Part shown: piece after piece, positions 1 to 16,045 of the stretch
Layout of the letters: every line of letters starts with the position of its first letter
Position numbering within the stretch: the stretch's first letter is position 1
From: Medicago truncatula
Taxonomy: Eukaryota > Streptophyta > Magnoliopsida > Fabales > Fabaceae
Direction: 5' to 3'
DNA: 64,000 bases
NCBI RefSeq assembly: GCF_003473485.1
Contig: NC_053044.1
Coordinates: 3,918,501-3,982,500, forward strand
Position numbers and translations under genes: made by a program
Notes under the pieces: generated by a model
The model's input: only the letters and a program-made list of their open reading frames with translations
Told to the model about the DNA's origin: nothing
The model's database searches: none

Positions 1-3926
<3,926 letters not shown>

Positions 3927-4439
3927 GGTTGCGAGTGTGAAGAAGGTTAAACCCTTCACAAACCCTAAAAATTGAGAGCTATTTATATGTTGAAAGTTTG
4001 GTCTTTTGCATTAACCTTTCGATTCTCAAGAGTAAAAGACTCTCGTGATCTAAGATTTGATGACTAAAGTCTAGTAGAAACTTTATTTCACTCAGAAATC
4101 AATATTAATCGAATATAAATTTTGTCGAAAACCTGACTCATTAGTTCTTCTTTTTTTAATAAAGGACTTATTAACCACTTGATTTTAATCATTTATTTTT
4201 TCGTTAATAAACTATGAAGCAGATTGTTAATTTGATGATAACATTTTGATTTTTAAATTGTCCCAATAGGTGATTTGGTCCAAAAATGCAAACAACCTAT
4301 CGTAGTTGTGTTTGTTGCATGTACAACAGTAGAGGCCCTCATACCATGACAACGGCAAAGAGGTGCTCTTTTGGTGGATGATGACATTGTCGGCGTTGAG
4401 TCAACGAGTAGGGTGTTGTTATTATAGCTCGACAAGAAG

Positions 4440-4505
4440 GATCTCTAATCCTACAATCCCTAAATGAGTAAGATCTCTAGTCCTACAATTCCTAAATGAG
4501 TAAGG
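4440..4505. repeat. 32-bp tandem duplication
   Basis: Two adjacent copies of a unit beginning GATCTCTAATCCTACAATCC differ at only a few positions. Confidence 0.75.
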
Positions 4506-4719
4506 AATCATAGCTACAATAGTTCTCTTTGTATAATTGTGATATGGGAAAGAAGAAGTGAATGACTTATGGAGGCGTGAGTGAGTGGAGAGTTGGTGAA
4601 GGGTAGTGGACAACTTGTCGGTGAGTTAATATCTTATTAACTGAGTCAATCTTCATTGACTAAAGAAAGTATCTTGTCTAGTATAGCTAACTACTCCATT
4701 CTGTATTTGGTTGAAACGA

Positions 4720-4947
4720 AATGATATTCTTTTCAATCAGAAAGTGACGAATATTCTGGAGGTGGTAGATCGTACCAATAAGTCTTGGTTTATATTATGG
4801 GAAGGAAGTAACTCAAATTTTGTTTATTCATATTGGAAGACTTATCCACTTTCTTTTATTTGAAGTGTTTAAAAGTGTTTGTTTGTAATGAATTTTGAAT
4901 ATCCATTGTACTCTCATCAATAAATTTTGCTAATAAAAAAAAAAAGT
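4720..4947 (+). mobile_element. Poly-A tailed retroposed fragment (probable LINE 3' end)
   Basis: The segment ends in an AATAAA-like signal (CAATAAATTTTGCTAAT) followed by 11 A residues at 4936-4946. Its last part resembles 3' ends of plant non-LTR elements. No target duplication was found, so the left limit is a guess. Confidence 0.35.
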
Positions 4948-5014
4948 TTATGAACTAAGTTTTTATTTTTGACAATAATCTTATGGGCTAAGTTATATTT
5001 TGATTTATATTGAA

Positions 5015-5638
5015 TCTTATATAACGTGGATCCATCTATTGCACTCATTTCTTATATATCTTTTTATTCATTTTTGAATTTTGTTTTGAAAATAAATTGC
5101 AAACTAGGATTAAGGCCTGACCCTGTTTACAAAAAAGAAGGAAAGGAAGTCTAAGGCTATCCTATAGCAACAAAAACGAAAAGGAGTCTACCATGAAAAG
5201 CAAAGGGTTGCACATACCCCTAAAAAATTATAATCCTTATTTATTAATTTTGTTAGGTCTGCAGCAATTTAACCTAATATTTTCGCGCTCATTTGCTGTA
5301 GTGGTGATTTAACCTAACAAATTTCATCTAAAAAAATGCATCGCACCAATTTCATTCCTATCCTCTTCCCTTCACTTATTTAATACTAGAAAAATCCATC
5401 GCACCAATTTCATGTCTTTTTTTTTTTTACAATATTTTGTACACTTTTTTTTTAACCAATTTCATGACTTTTTTTTTACAATATTTTGTACACTTTTTTT
5501 TTTTGGAACCAATTTCATGCCTTTTTCTTTTACAATATTTTGTACACTTTTTTTTTTCTCTACGTAATGGATCTTATTGCACTATATTAGTTTCTCCTTT
5601 GTTTATGACCCGGACGGTAGCACGGGTAAAAGTTCTAG
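5015..5638 (+). mobile_element. Candidate non-autonomous Helitron
   Basis: The right end has a short hairpin (ACCCG at 5608-5612 pairing with CGGGT at 5623-5627), then about 7 bases and CTAG at 5635-5638 followed by T. This is the Helitron 3' signature and matches the end at 56030-56060. A possible 5' end is TC at 5015 (TCTTATATAACG) preceded by A. The right end is the better supported of the two. Confidence 0.45.
5403..5560. repeat. Three tandem copies of a T-rich unit of about 53 bp
   Basis: Each unit has ACCAATTTCATG, a T run, ACAATATTTTGTACAC and another T run. Copies begin at about 5403, 5456 and 5508. Slippage and unequal exchange would explain it. Confidence 0.8.
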
Positions 5639-6095
5639 TAAGACATAACAACGGTTATGCAGAATATATGAGTATCAAACTTTCCTAATCATCTAATCAT
5701 AAATATTTAGGATTGTTTTTTACCACCCTTTTTGAAACGAGTTTGTATTTTCTCACTACTTATGTTTTTTGGTGAAACTTGTCTATTTGTCTGCTTCTTT
5801 TGCTTTTTGTTTCTAGCTGCTGATGGACAGACAAGGTTAGACTCATGTTCCTCATTGGTATAATCCCCCCAAAAGTGATTCTTTTTTGAATTCATATAAC
5901 AAAATTTAGCAATAATGAATCACTCATATGTCGTTCTATAATTAATTTCTCCAACTGTATAAATATTTTATTTTTTGGTAACACCCAACTGCATAATTTA
6001 AGAGGTTGCAAATCGAACAGAATGATCACAAAATTTCATCTATATATATGAAGTGTATGAGGGAAGTGCACATGACAACATCAAATCTTGATCTT

Positions 6096-8166
6096 TTTTT
6101 TTTTTACAAAAATAAAAAGATATTCATTCATTCAAATCGAGAGATTACATCATTCAACACCGCTAAAAACGTAAAGGATGAATCTGCGAACAAACTCACA
6201 GCATCCAAGTTAATAGCATATAGCGGCATAATGCCTACAAATATATATGATAAAATTAAAGTCACCGGAATATCTATGGCCTCCGGATCTGCAACGTTGA
6301 CGTCCAAATCTTTGATTGAATAATCGATCTTTCAATAGGAATAAAATGAACACCGCAAGAAGATGGGAAAGCAAACAACGCCGCACAAGACGACGAACAA
6401 CAAACCACCACACTTACATGATGAAATCACACAAAGAAAAAAGGCTTAAATATGAAATTCATCCCTGCAATTAGGAGTCGTTTAAAAATTGGTCCCTGTA
6501 TTCGTTAATCCTTGCAAACTAGCCCTGCAATCATTAATCATTTAAAATTTCGTCCTTGAGGTGATAATCTTGCTGAGGTGGCAGTGATTAGCTGACGTGT
6601 CGGATGTTAATTGGGATAAATGGCTACTGACTCATACTTTTGCCTTGAATGGACAAAAATGCCCTTAGTTCCCCTTTGACTTCTTTCTTCTTCCTCCTTC
6701 TCACCTCTCGTCATCTTCTTTTCTCCCCTACAACCACCGCGCCGCTGCTAACAACACCAACTTCCTTCTCTCCGTCGAACCCAACACCAACACAATCTAT
6801 ACATGTCAACGTCGGCCAAAGCTTAAAAAAATTCCATTGTACTGCTTCATTCCCTCCGGCCAGATCGACGATGGGAGAACATCGTACATGGCTGCAACAT
6901 TCTCAATCTAGTCTTTTCTGTTGGCTGCAACGTCACCGAGTACGTGGTTGTAGAGGGCTTATGACGGAGACGCAACCAGAGGAAAATATGCAGCAAGCAC
7001 CAGTGGTTTCTTCCAGCGACGGCGCCGATAATCTACAAAACAATGCGACTGTGGCTGATGTTTCAAATCACATGTAACTTTGCGATGTCGCTGAGCTAGT
7101 TTTTATGTTTGAGAATTCTTTTGAATTGAATTTTGTAATTGTGCTTTGTTTTCAAGAGCCACTGTAGAGAAAGAAGAAGTAAAAAGCGATGTTTTGAGGG
7201 ATGAAGTTATTTGGATTTTACAAGCTATTACATCCACAGGGAGGTTTTGGTGAGTGAGAGTTACTTAACTTTGTGTGCTTGTGTTGGTTGGTTATTAGAT
7301 TATTAATTATCATGGTCCAATTGAGTTAGAGAAGAATGTTTCTTCACAACAACAGGTAGAAGACGTAAAAAATGAAACTTTAGCATTTCCAGTTAGTTTC
7401 ACCATGGGTTTTGCTATGAAAAGGAAAAGTATGAAATGGTTGAGGAAATGTGTGGAAGATAAGGAATTTTGTTCTTGCTGATGAACAAACACGTTGGATA
7501 AATTTGAGATTGTTGAAGATGAATATTGTTGGAAGAGAAACAGGGGTTTGTTGTAATGAAAATGGATGAGAGAAAGTATGTTGATTTCAGTTTTGATTCT
7601 AATTTTGTAAGTGAGGAAGGTGATGAATAATCATGTGTATATGATGAAGGAGGAAGAGGAAGGATGTTATGGAGAGGTTGGTGGTGGTGTGCGATGCAGA
7701 GAAGAGAAGAGAAGAGGAGTGAAGGTTTTGAGAAGATGACATCAGGGTTTTTTTTGTCCTTTCATGTTTGTCTAAGGGGTATTTTTGTCTTTTCCCAACG
7801 GTCTGAGAAGAGAAGGGGTAAATTGCTGACGTGGCAGTGATTAACAAGGATGAGGGACGAAATTTTAAACGATTAATGATTGCAGAGCTAGTTTCCAAGG
7901 ATTATCGAATACAGGGACCAATTTTTAAACGACCCCTAATTGCAGGGATGAAATACATATTTAAGCCAAGAAAAAAACCTAGATCTATGTGAAAGTCACT
8001 TATTTAGATTGAAATAGAGAGAAAAAGATGAAGAGGGGTGATTTCAGGTCAAGAATTGATCCAAAACCACCCCCAATAAAGAAATGGGATGAGAAAACTT
8101 AGAGAGAAAATTAGGGTCGGCTTGTTGGAGAGGAAGAGGAAGAGTTGTGATTAATTGAGTTTTTGT
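6096..8166 (-). mobile_element. Non-LTR retroposon (about 550 bp before a MULE split it)
   Basis: A perfect 15-bp direct repeat, TCAAATCTTGATCTT, stands at 6081-6095 and 8167-8181. Just inside the left copy is a T run, which is a poly-A tail read on the minus strand. The ends therefore fit a minus-strand LINE- or SINE-like insertion. Without the MULE at 6443-7967 and its duplicated 9 bp the retroposon would be about 540 bp. No coding domain was recognised in the two retroposon parts, so it is probably a 5'-truncated LINE or a non-autonomous derivative. Confidence 0.7.
6443..7967. mobile_element. Non-autonomous Mutator-like element (MULE), 1525 bp
   Basis: The ends are long imperfect inverted repeats, both starting GGCTTAAATATG when read inward, and they stay alignable for about 150 bp. 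The element is flanked by a perfect 9-bp target duplication, AAGAAAAAA, at 6434-6442 and 7968-7976. A 9-bp duplication with long terminal repeats is the MULE pattern. A 142-codon open frame at 6649-7077 (plus) is Ser/Thr/Pro-rich and shows no transposase or other domain known to me. Whether the interior is captured host DNA (Pack-MULE) cannot be settled here. Confidence 0.85.
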
Positions 8167-8181
8167 TCAAATCTTGATCTT

Positions 8182-8635
8182 ATAATCTTATAAACGAATT
8201 CAACTCTTTTAAAGTAAGTAATTTATTTTAAATAATATTGAAAAAAATACCGGTCGATATTTCAATACATTTCTAATGTCCATGTGATTGATACCAATAG
8301 TTGATTAAAATAAACTGCTTACTTTAAACCATCAAAATCTCATATAAAGATTACATTCTCCGATTCTCGGCATTCATGCTGTCGGAACATCGGTGACCAT
8401 TTGATCAAAATTGGACAGTCCAAAAAATGAAGTGTTTATTTTTATAATTCAAATATCGAACTTGATTCTATATCATCCGATTTAGATTGAACGATCACGG
8501 ATGTTCCGACGACGTGAATGTGGAGAATCCCTTACTGCAGCGTGCCAGATCCCTTATCTTCTATTCTCTACTTTATATGTATATCTATATCTATATTATA
8601 TACAAGTATGTATACATTTCACGATATATCTATAT
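8182..8635. other. Spacer downstream of the VQ gene
   Basis: AT-rich DNA with short TATATC repeats at 8575-8645 that reach the 3' end of the VQ gene. No gene is seen. Confidence 0.5.
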
Positions 8636-9043
8636 CTATATCATATCAAAACTCAAAAAATCATATTGAAGTTGTCCATTTAATGGCTCCATTGAGGATC
8701 TCAAATTGTAATCATCTTCAAGTTTCATCCAAGTAGAGTAATCAGGCATAAAACCTTCACTAGAATTATTATCACTACTCCATTGTTCAATTGAATTTTT
8801 TTGTTGATTTTGAACATCATCAACATGAACAAAATCATTAACTTCCACAAACATATCAGCAACATTTGAGTCTTGACCTGTGAGCTCTTGCACAAGTGCT
8901 CTAAAATTTGAAGCACTAGTCTTCACTTTCATAGGACTTGAAATATATGTAACTTTTACCTCTTTTTTGTTCTTTTTGCTTTGCTTTTTTCCCTTCATAA
9001 CATGATTGTTAACACCAAGCATGTTTATCTCACTTTTCATCAT
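8636..9043 (-). CDS. VQ-motif protein, SIB1/SIB2 (sigma-factor-binding) type
   Basis: A single-exon gene of 135 residues. The VQ core FRALVQELTG lies at residues 47-56, preceded by a lysine-rich stretch (residues 18-30) and the segment YISSPMKVKTSASNF, the arrangement seen in sigma-factor-binding proteins of the VQ family. Known members bind WRKY factors in the nucleus through the VQ core, and some also enter plastids. Small size and lack of introns fit the family. The tail holds acidic and aromatic residues (around LSFDMI at the end), as is common in these proteins. The upstream start MMKSEIN was kept since it is the first ATG of the frame. A TATA box lies 111 bp upstream and a W-box core 149 bp upstream. 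Family call is strong; the SIB subgroup is likely but not proven. Confidence 0.88.
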   Translation of the reverse strand: MMKSEINMLGVNNHVMKGKKQSKKNKKEVKVTYISSPMKVKTSASNFRALVQELTGQDSNVADMFVEVNDFVHVDDVQNQQKNSIEQWSSDNNSSEGFMPDYSTWMKLEDDYNLRSSMEPLNGQLQYDFLSFDMI

Positions 9044-9153
9044 CTCAAAAAAAGAACAAAAAAAAGAAAGAACAAGAGATTCAAAATATTAGTGTTTTTG
9101 ATTGTTTGATGAATATGTGATATTATGATTTAAAAAATACAACTTTGGCTAAG

Positions 9154-9161
9154 TATTTATA
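9154..9161 (-). promoter_or_regulatory. TATA box of the VQ gene
   Basis: TATAAATA on the minus strand, 111 bp before the ATG at 9043. Confidence 0.6.
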
Positions 9162-9191
9162 TGAAAGGTATAAGAGAAAAGGATGATGCAA

Positions 9192-9197
9192 AGTCAA
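9192..9197 (-). promoter_or_regulatory. W-box core (TTGACT)
   Basis: TTGACT reads on the minus strand 31 bp upstream of the TATA box. WRKY factors bind this core and VQ proteins partner WRKY factors, so feedback is possible. Such a short motif also occurs by chance. Confidence 0.3.
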
Positions 9198-9199
9198 GG

Positions 9200-12100
9200 T
9201 GAATTTCCTAGAATCTATTATTATATGGTTTATTGAAAGAAATTTAAGAGAGAAAAAGTGGTGTTGATGGTGGAAAAGGAAACTGGTTAGAAACTGCGTA
9301 GGTTATAAGAAGTTTCTATTGGTTATGATTTAGAGAACCCCTTAACTAATTAAGTATATATATATATACATGATATGATGATATTTTTGGTGACACCTAT
9401 ATTTTTTAATATTAGTGGTTTTGGTTCAATGAACGTTTTGGTCCCTAGCGCAGCCATACATGACTTGGAATCTAATAAATCTAGATGTCCTTTGTCATAA
9501 AGGATTTAGTGTTATTTATTTGTATAAAATTTACATCAAAAATTTAAAGTTTCCCATTTTTCATTTAAGTTTTTAGTAGATAAATGAAATAACAATATTA
9601 GTTAATGAAAACTCACACATACTAATGGATGGATCAAAATTCAAATTTTGATTATAACGTTCGACCTAACAATTTTCTCATTTTTGTGAGTTGAGCTATA
9701 ATTTGTTAACTATTTATTTTACTAATAAGTAAATGATATTATCTATATATATTTTGTGATATAACATGATTTTGGGTTAAATTTTTATTCTCAATTGTAC
9801 ACTTCATTTATATTATTCTAAATATAATTTTATCGTTTGTATATTATTATTTAAATCCTTAATTAAAAAGTTAGTTAAATCTCATTATAACAAGAACAAT
9901 TGGACTAATGATCATAATGATATTAATTATCTTAACACTAATGGTCATAATGATATTAATGAATATTTTAGTAGATACCGATCGATACATATTTTTTGTG
10001 CTAACACTTGAATTTCTAAAGAAAATGACTTTAGTAATCTAGAGTTCGACTAAGAGACAAATATAGTTTGAGATTGTTTAATCGAGGAATCAAATTCTGG
10101 TTCTCTCAACAATTACTCATCAAATTTAGATTAACGCTCAATTCTAATCCTCTACATGTAGCTTTTTTAAAACAAAACTACCACTTATATTGATGAATCG
10201 CGTCAAAAACAACATCAAAGCTACATAGTTTGGGATTTTCTCTCTGATGTCGAGTCTCAAACTATGTTTCTCAAGATTAAAGAGAGAAACTCTTAACGAA
10301 ACAACCTTTCAGAAGAAGACAGATGTTTGGGAGTTTTTCTAACCAAACATTATTGGGCTCTCGTAAAGCAAACCGAAGCTTTATTTTATTTTTATACTAA
10401 CTTATACTAATATATATTAAATTAATTAATCTCTTAATTGGTGAGTAATTTACGTAATCTATTGTTATTGTGAATTTCACATGGTAATAATGTAGTTATA
10501 GGTACATCTCTCCTTGACATCGTTCGTTCACAAAATTTTCAACAATCACCATTGATTAGTTTTTGTTTTTTCCTCTTTAACCTTTGTCTTTTACCAACGG
10601 AATCAATGTTCCTATGAAGCGTGGTGGCACTGGTTTGTAATCTAGATGACAGGTGAGTAGTGACGTTGGTAGTGTAAACATAACAACAATATAACATGTT
10701 CAATTTATCCTATATTCTAATCAATTGTCAAATTTATTGAATTAAAACCAACAAAATTTTCTCATACGATAACATGTTCAATTTTTCTTTGGAGAAAATT
10801 GTGTTGAGTAGGTTAGCAAGTTTCATAACAAACAAAAACAATGCACTAACAAGAAACAACAACAAACTATTAAATTTCTCACGTCAAGCATAGAGAACCT
10901 GTTAAAAACAATGCTTAGAGAACAAGTTTAAATTCTAGATTTTATCAATATCCAATAACATTGCAAAAAGAACCGTTGGACCATTAGCTGATATGGTTCA
11001 AAAATATTTTCAGCAATCAAAGACATTTTTTAATGAGTCGCGGTTAGGTCACTCTTTTAAAAAAAAATTTGTGGCACTTTTTAAATTGGCAAGCACATTA
11101 TCAGCCACACAGTTCTCAGGATAAAACAGTATAACTACAATTTTATCGGAGTCTGACTGTACCATAGGATCCATTCTAAAAATATAACCTTATATTAAAT
11201 ATGATACAATGACAACTCTAATGTTGTACCAAGATATGGTACTAAGATCGCTCAAGTATGGTACAACGACCACTCTAACTTTCGAAGGGACGACTCAAAG
11301 AGATTGTGGTTGAATGGATACTCTAAAAGAAAACTAAAGGGACTAAAAAATATCTCAAAAGGGATTATGGTCTTAAGAACACTCTTTAATTTGGAAGGGG
11401 CAAAAAAGAAAGGGAGTAGCGACAGAAGTGCATCGAGCTGAAGAGAGAGAATAAAAAAATTCACTAGTTGCTCATTTGAAGGAGATGAGCTCTTTATATA
11501 GAGGAGCCAAGTTTGGTTATAAAACAATAACCGAGATCATTTGATCATTAGAAAAATCAATTGTGTGATTTCGCCTCATTAAAGAGCAACACATACAAGA
11601 GTTGACTAGAGGAGGGCTAACATAGGTGTGTGATCAGCATAAGTTGATGTGTGTCAAACGAAATATTCCAAAAAAGTAATTTAATAATGTGACTTCTAGT
11701 CTTAAACTTTATCACTGACATCAAAACACACACAATCTTTTTTTTATGTGTATTCTCAAAAAAGCTTGTGCATTAAAGACCTTGCACAATAGAATTCAAT
11801 AGAAGTTTTGCCTATTTAATGAATGCTCTAGGAATTTTGCCTAGAATTCAATAGAAAGTTGTCACACTTCTACATTCACAAATGTAAGGTTATCAAGAGT
11901 ATTCATATAGTTAACTACTTCACTCTATATAGAGTGTATATATCTCATTAAGAGTTTATATTATATCCTTTTATTGATTCATGAATCATGCCTTTTATGA
12001 TATATTATAGCATGTTCACCTCATATCACTTCACAACTTGTTAACTATTAATTATTTAACTGTTTCTTGAGATCTCAGACGTCATTTAAATCGGGTTACC

Positions 12101-14137
12101 ATCATGAGTGATTGACTTTTCCGTAGACCCTAGTTCCATCTTAATGGACGTGTTGTGAAATTTCTCTCTAACAGCCGTGGTATGTTGTAATTACAAAATG
12201 TCCTTGCCCAATCTAGTTGTCCATAAACAAAGCACATTTATCTCATTATAGACCTCTCACACCTTCAATCAAACAATTGACTAAGATAATAAAATAAATT
12301 CCCCCTCAAAATCCCACACTAGACCACAAATAGGTTTACACCATACTCAAATATACGGTTTATTTTCTCTCAAACCAACTCAAACACAAAATTCATATAT
12401 GTTGGAGCTTAGGTAAAAATCTTGAATTCTCAAATTATTTTTCAAAAGAAGTCAACTTATGAAATTGTTTTTTTTTTTCCTTCAAAAATGTTCCAAATAC
12501 TCCATTTAAATATAGAAATTAAATTCTAGGGTTTCCAATACTTATAAGTTATAACAAAAGAAATATTCTTCCAAAATGAATTTCTCAAAAGTTGAACATT
12601 TTCTTGTAATCTTTTTCTAAAAAAGTTTCACTATAATCTCCTTTGTTTTTACAATATTTTCTAGAAACATCTAGTAAGCTCAAAATTCAACACAATAATT
12701 TATGTATTAAAAAAATAGTATTCCCAGGCTGTCAAAACTATTGATTCCTTTTCAAACTTTAAAGAGTTTCTGCTACTTTCATCAAAATACAACAACATTA
12801 AGAAAAAATCAACACATGATCTCTTCCTTATTTCCAAGACAACCAACAATCATAAACAATTCATAATAATTCATAGATTTACTTCAACTTCTTTTACATT
12901 TAACTCAAATTAAAATGATATTAATAATAAATCTATTTAACGAATTAAATGGAAACTTATATTTTAAGGACACTTTTAAAAGTTGGACTTATACTTAAGG
13001 GCATGGTACATAGTAGATATAATAACTTATTTCAAAGTTTAAACAATAGTTGATATAAAATAAAAAGATAGAATGTATACTAAATATACATGATTGTTGA
13101 GTCAAACTTAGATCAAGTTTAGAACACAATTAACCATTATAAAGTTAAGTTGAATGAAACTCAATCGACTTATTTCACCCTAATGTGTGGATTCATTGAA
13201 CAAAAATTGCATACGTATAGTTGAAATTAGAAAATGAAAATAGACTGAATTGGACGCATATATAGTTTGGAAGGTGCTACGAAAGTATATAACTTAATGT
13301 GATGTCTCTCTATGTTGTGACACATAGCATTATTAGCATAGCCATAAAGATCAATCAATTTGTTCAATTCAATGATTTTGTTATGTACGTAACTTGGCAG
13401 CCACGGGTAGTGTGTTATTACTTGTTGGTCATTTGAAGAATAATGCGACAAAAACTTAGTCTATCTAGAACTAGAAATATCCATAGAAAATAGAAAAAAA
13501 GTCATACACGTGCAATAGTAAATTCAATGTTCAAAATTTGTCAAATAATAATAGTTTTTAAAGTAGGAAAAGAAATTTATGTTCACAAAATCGACATAAC
13601 TTAATAGGTAAGCATCACCCACCAAGATCTAATTGCTGACGAGGGACATCTCAAATTGAGGTCAATGTGTATGTAATAAAGACAAACGAGGTCTTTTCTG
13701 ATTTAGGAGAGTCGTTATGGTTAAGAAAAAGTAGTAATTACACAAATTATTATCATTATTTTAAATTCAGATATATCCGGAACTAGTTGAACATTCCGTC
13801 GGAGTTTAAATTCAGACATCTCATTTATTCATTTTAAAAGATAAATTTATACTTATTAGACTATTTGACAAAATCTATCAAATATTAATTACACAAATGA
13901 TCAATATTGTTATCTTACAAATAATTGTCGGCATTTACAAATGAAACTACCCGTTTATGTGGTAAGCAAGTGATATCAATATTCTTTTATATATTTTTTT
14001 TTTTAAGGTAAGAAGTTTATAACATTTCATTATTTAAAATGTGTTCAATATAATTGAATATTTATACCAAAATTAGGAAACTAGCTGAGAATGTGGCCGC
14101 ATTAACTAATCTATGAGTTGTCTCACTTGCTTGTCTC
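9200..14137. other. About 4.9 kb of intergenic AT-rich DNA, no gene found
   Basis: Scanning for conserved protein stretches, tRNA shapes and terminal repeats gave nothing firm. Open frames at 11252-11527 and 13227-13451 (minus) have no family features and low-complexity composition. Decayed transposon DNA is the likeliest content. Confidence 0.5.
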
Positions 14138-14500
14138 CAGTGGCGGAGCCAGAAATTTTATCGAGCCTGAATAAAATTTTCACCGCAAATTCACATGTGA
14201 CATAATATATAAATAGTTATAAATCAAAATAAAGTAGGTTCGTCATTTTGTCGATAAAAGTACAATTTGAAAAAGAAAAAAAAAAAGAGATGAAACATTA
14301 CATGCCAATAATGTGCTAAATAAAATTAGGAGGTAAATTTTCTTTCTGAGACCTCTTTGCGGTGAATGTTTGAATAATATCAACATCATCAAATGACTTG
14401 AATATCTCCCACTCTGAGTAACATGTCATCAAGTCATTTAACCACACATCGTTGATCTTGATGGTAACAATTATTTCTCACGGGCTTATAAGATTATTTT
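14138..14500 (-). mobile_element. hAT transposon remnant, 3' part
   Basis: The left end CAGTGGCGGAGCCAG matches the terminal motif common on plant hAT elements of the TTF/zf-MYM type. The minus strand at about 14340-14475 reads INDVWLNDLMTCYSEWEIF and then DDVDIIQTFTAK, resembling the C-terminal end of such transposases (dimerisation region followed by a basic tail). The rest of the element is missing or unrecognisable. Confidence 0.5.
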
Positions 14501-14516
14501 ACTAGCTTATTGACAG

Positions 14517-14609
14517 GGCTTGATAACTGGTGGACTTCCAACTTTTGTTGATGTTCGTAATAGCTTTGGTGCACCTGCTATTGTTGAAGATCCAAAAATT
14601 AGAAGTTAA
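14517..14609 (+). pseudogene. Orphan terminal-exon fragment, unknown gene
   Basis: After a plausible acceptor (TTATTGACAG ending at 14516) an open stretch of 30 codons reads GLITGGLPTFVDVRNSFGAP, then ten more residues and a TAA. Its composition looks protein-like rather than random, but I do not recognise the protein and find no partner exons nearby. It may be the last exon of a gene moved by a transposon. Confidence 0.3.
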
Positions 14610-14847
14610 AATTTGATTTATTATGTCTTATTGTAGAAGTGATTGTAAGTTTTTTTAGGTATGAAATGAGTGTAAGTTGTAACTTGATATTATGTCATTT
14701 TGTCTAATAAGCTATATTCAAATTTTGTTACCATAAATTAAATGAGCAATGGAGTATATATAGATTTTGATTTCTATGAGTATTGAGTATTTTTGTGAAT
14801 ATTGAGTATTGGTTTAGTAAATGGCATAATAGTTCATAATTAGGGAG

Positions 14848-16045
14848 ACATTTTTTGTTTTTTGAAGAAACTAAAATGAATAATATTAACACAACCAACT
14901 GGCCTTCGTAGCACTAGGTGTGCTAAGGAAGAAACATCAAAGTTCAAACAATATTTATACAATAATTACAAACCACCAAAGCAATAACCATAAAGAATAA
15001 CTATTAACCAAGACCTAATATCGCAAACGGGCTAAGCCACCAACCATGGTAGTTAGAGGGAAGACTAACATATTTCCCTTTCAACCACATAAATGTCGAC
15101 GACTTTATTCTGTCCGCCACTTGCAATATAGAGGAGTTTTTGTTCTTGAAAACCCTGTTATTTCTTTCTTTCCAAATTTCCCACAGTGTTGCAAACCAAA
15201 TAACCTAAAGGATGAACCGTCTTGACTTGCCAGCACCCCCAATAAAGTTAAATTGATAAAAAAAAGACTTGATGTATCACAAGGCATAACAGTAGAAACA
15301 ACAATCTACCTGTGAATAGGGGTGGCAAAAGTACCAATGCCCACGGGTATCCGTGGGTAATATCCATCACGGGCACGGGGCGGGTAGCGAAACGGGTATC
15401 CATGGATATAATAAACGGGTATTTGACTACCCATTATTATATGGATACGGACACAGATTTGATAGTACCCATACCCACAGGTACCCAAATCCGATAATAA
15501 ATTAAGTAAATTATTAAAATATCCTTATATATCTTATCTTATTACTTAAAGTTGTTACCTTATTGAAGTAAATTTTACCGTCCACCTAAGATTCTTCACT
15601 AATAACCTATTTTTATTTTTGATTTTGTTAATTCATCTTATTAAGTTCACCGTTTCTACTTTATTCACATCATAAAATATATCAAATGGATTATGTAAGA
15701 ATCATGAATTTTATATGGATTATGTATGATTTATGAAATTTTGAATAGATTACGTATGGATGTTTAAAAGTTGAAATTTTTTGGTATTTAAAAAAAGTTA
15801 TTATTTGTACCAAAAAAATAAAAAAATTCAAAAATCCATGGGTACCCATGGATACCTCAATACCCACGGGTGCCCACATAGTGCGTACCCACGAGGGTAC
15901 GGGGCGGGCACGGATAACATATTTATCCAACGGGGTGGGGACGTGTATCATACTATTCGTACCCATGGGTACCCATTGACATCCCTACCTGTGAATATGG
16001 TTCCACACAGACTCAAAAACATTACAATGTAAAAATAAGTTAGGG
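14848..16045 (-). mobile_element. LINE remnant (3' end of reverse-transcriptase ORF)
   Basis: On the minus strand the sequence reads NLFLHCNVFESVWNHIH (16037-15987), then after an insertion LWEIWKERNNRVFKNKN and SSTFMWLKGKY. This is the zinc-binding C-terminal part (zf-RVT) of plant LINE polyproteins, with frameshifts. The 3' UTR-like tail runs to about 14848. The 5' part is gone. The hAT-like element at 15317-15987 interrupts it. Confidence 0.7.
15317..15987. mobile_element. hAT-like non-autonomous element, 671 bp, nested in the LINE
   Basis: The ends are inverted (TAGGGGTGGCAA... against ...TTGACATCCCTA) and continue with repeated GGGTACCCATGGGTA-type palindromes. A perfect 8-bp target duplication, CCTGTGAA, stands at 15309-15316 and 15988-15995, which fits the hAT superfamily. 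It carries no protein-coding gene. Bringing the flanks together restores a continuous LINE segment. Confidence 0.85.

Larger units (their letters stand above)
3960..6080. other. Intergenic DNA, no gene found
   Basis: No open frame here looks like a protein gene. It holds the small repeats listed separately: a 32-bp duplication, a poly-A tailed fragment, a possible Helitron end and a T-rich tandem array. The region just right of 3926 would contain the PRMT3 promoter; no clear TATA box stood out. Confidence 0.6.

Noticed and set aside
6649..7077. 142-codon frame as an independent gene
   Set aside because: It lies inside a MULE, is low in complexity and has no domain or promoter signals.
13227..13451. 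74-codon minus-strand frame
   Set aside because: No similarity to a known family, no promoter features, AT-rich surroundings.
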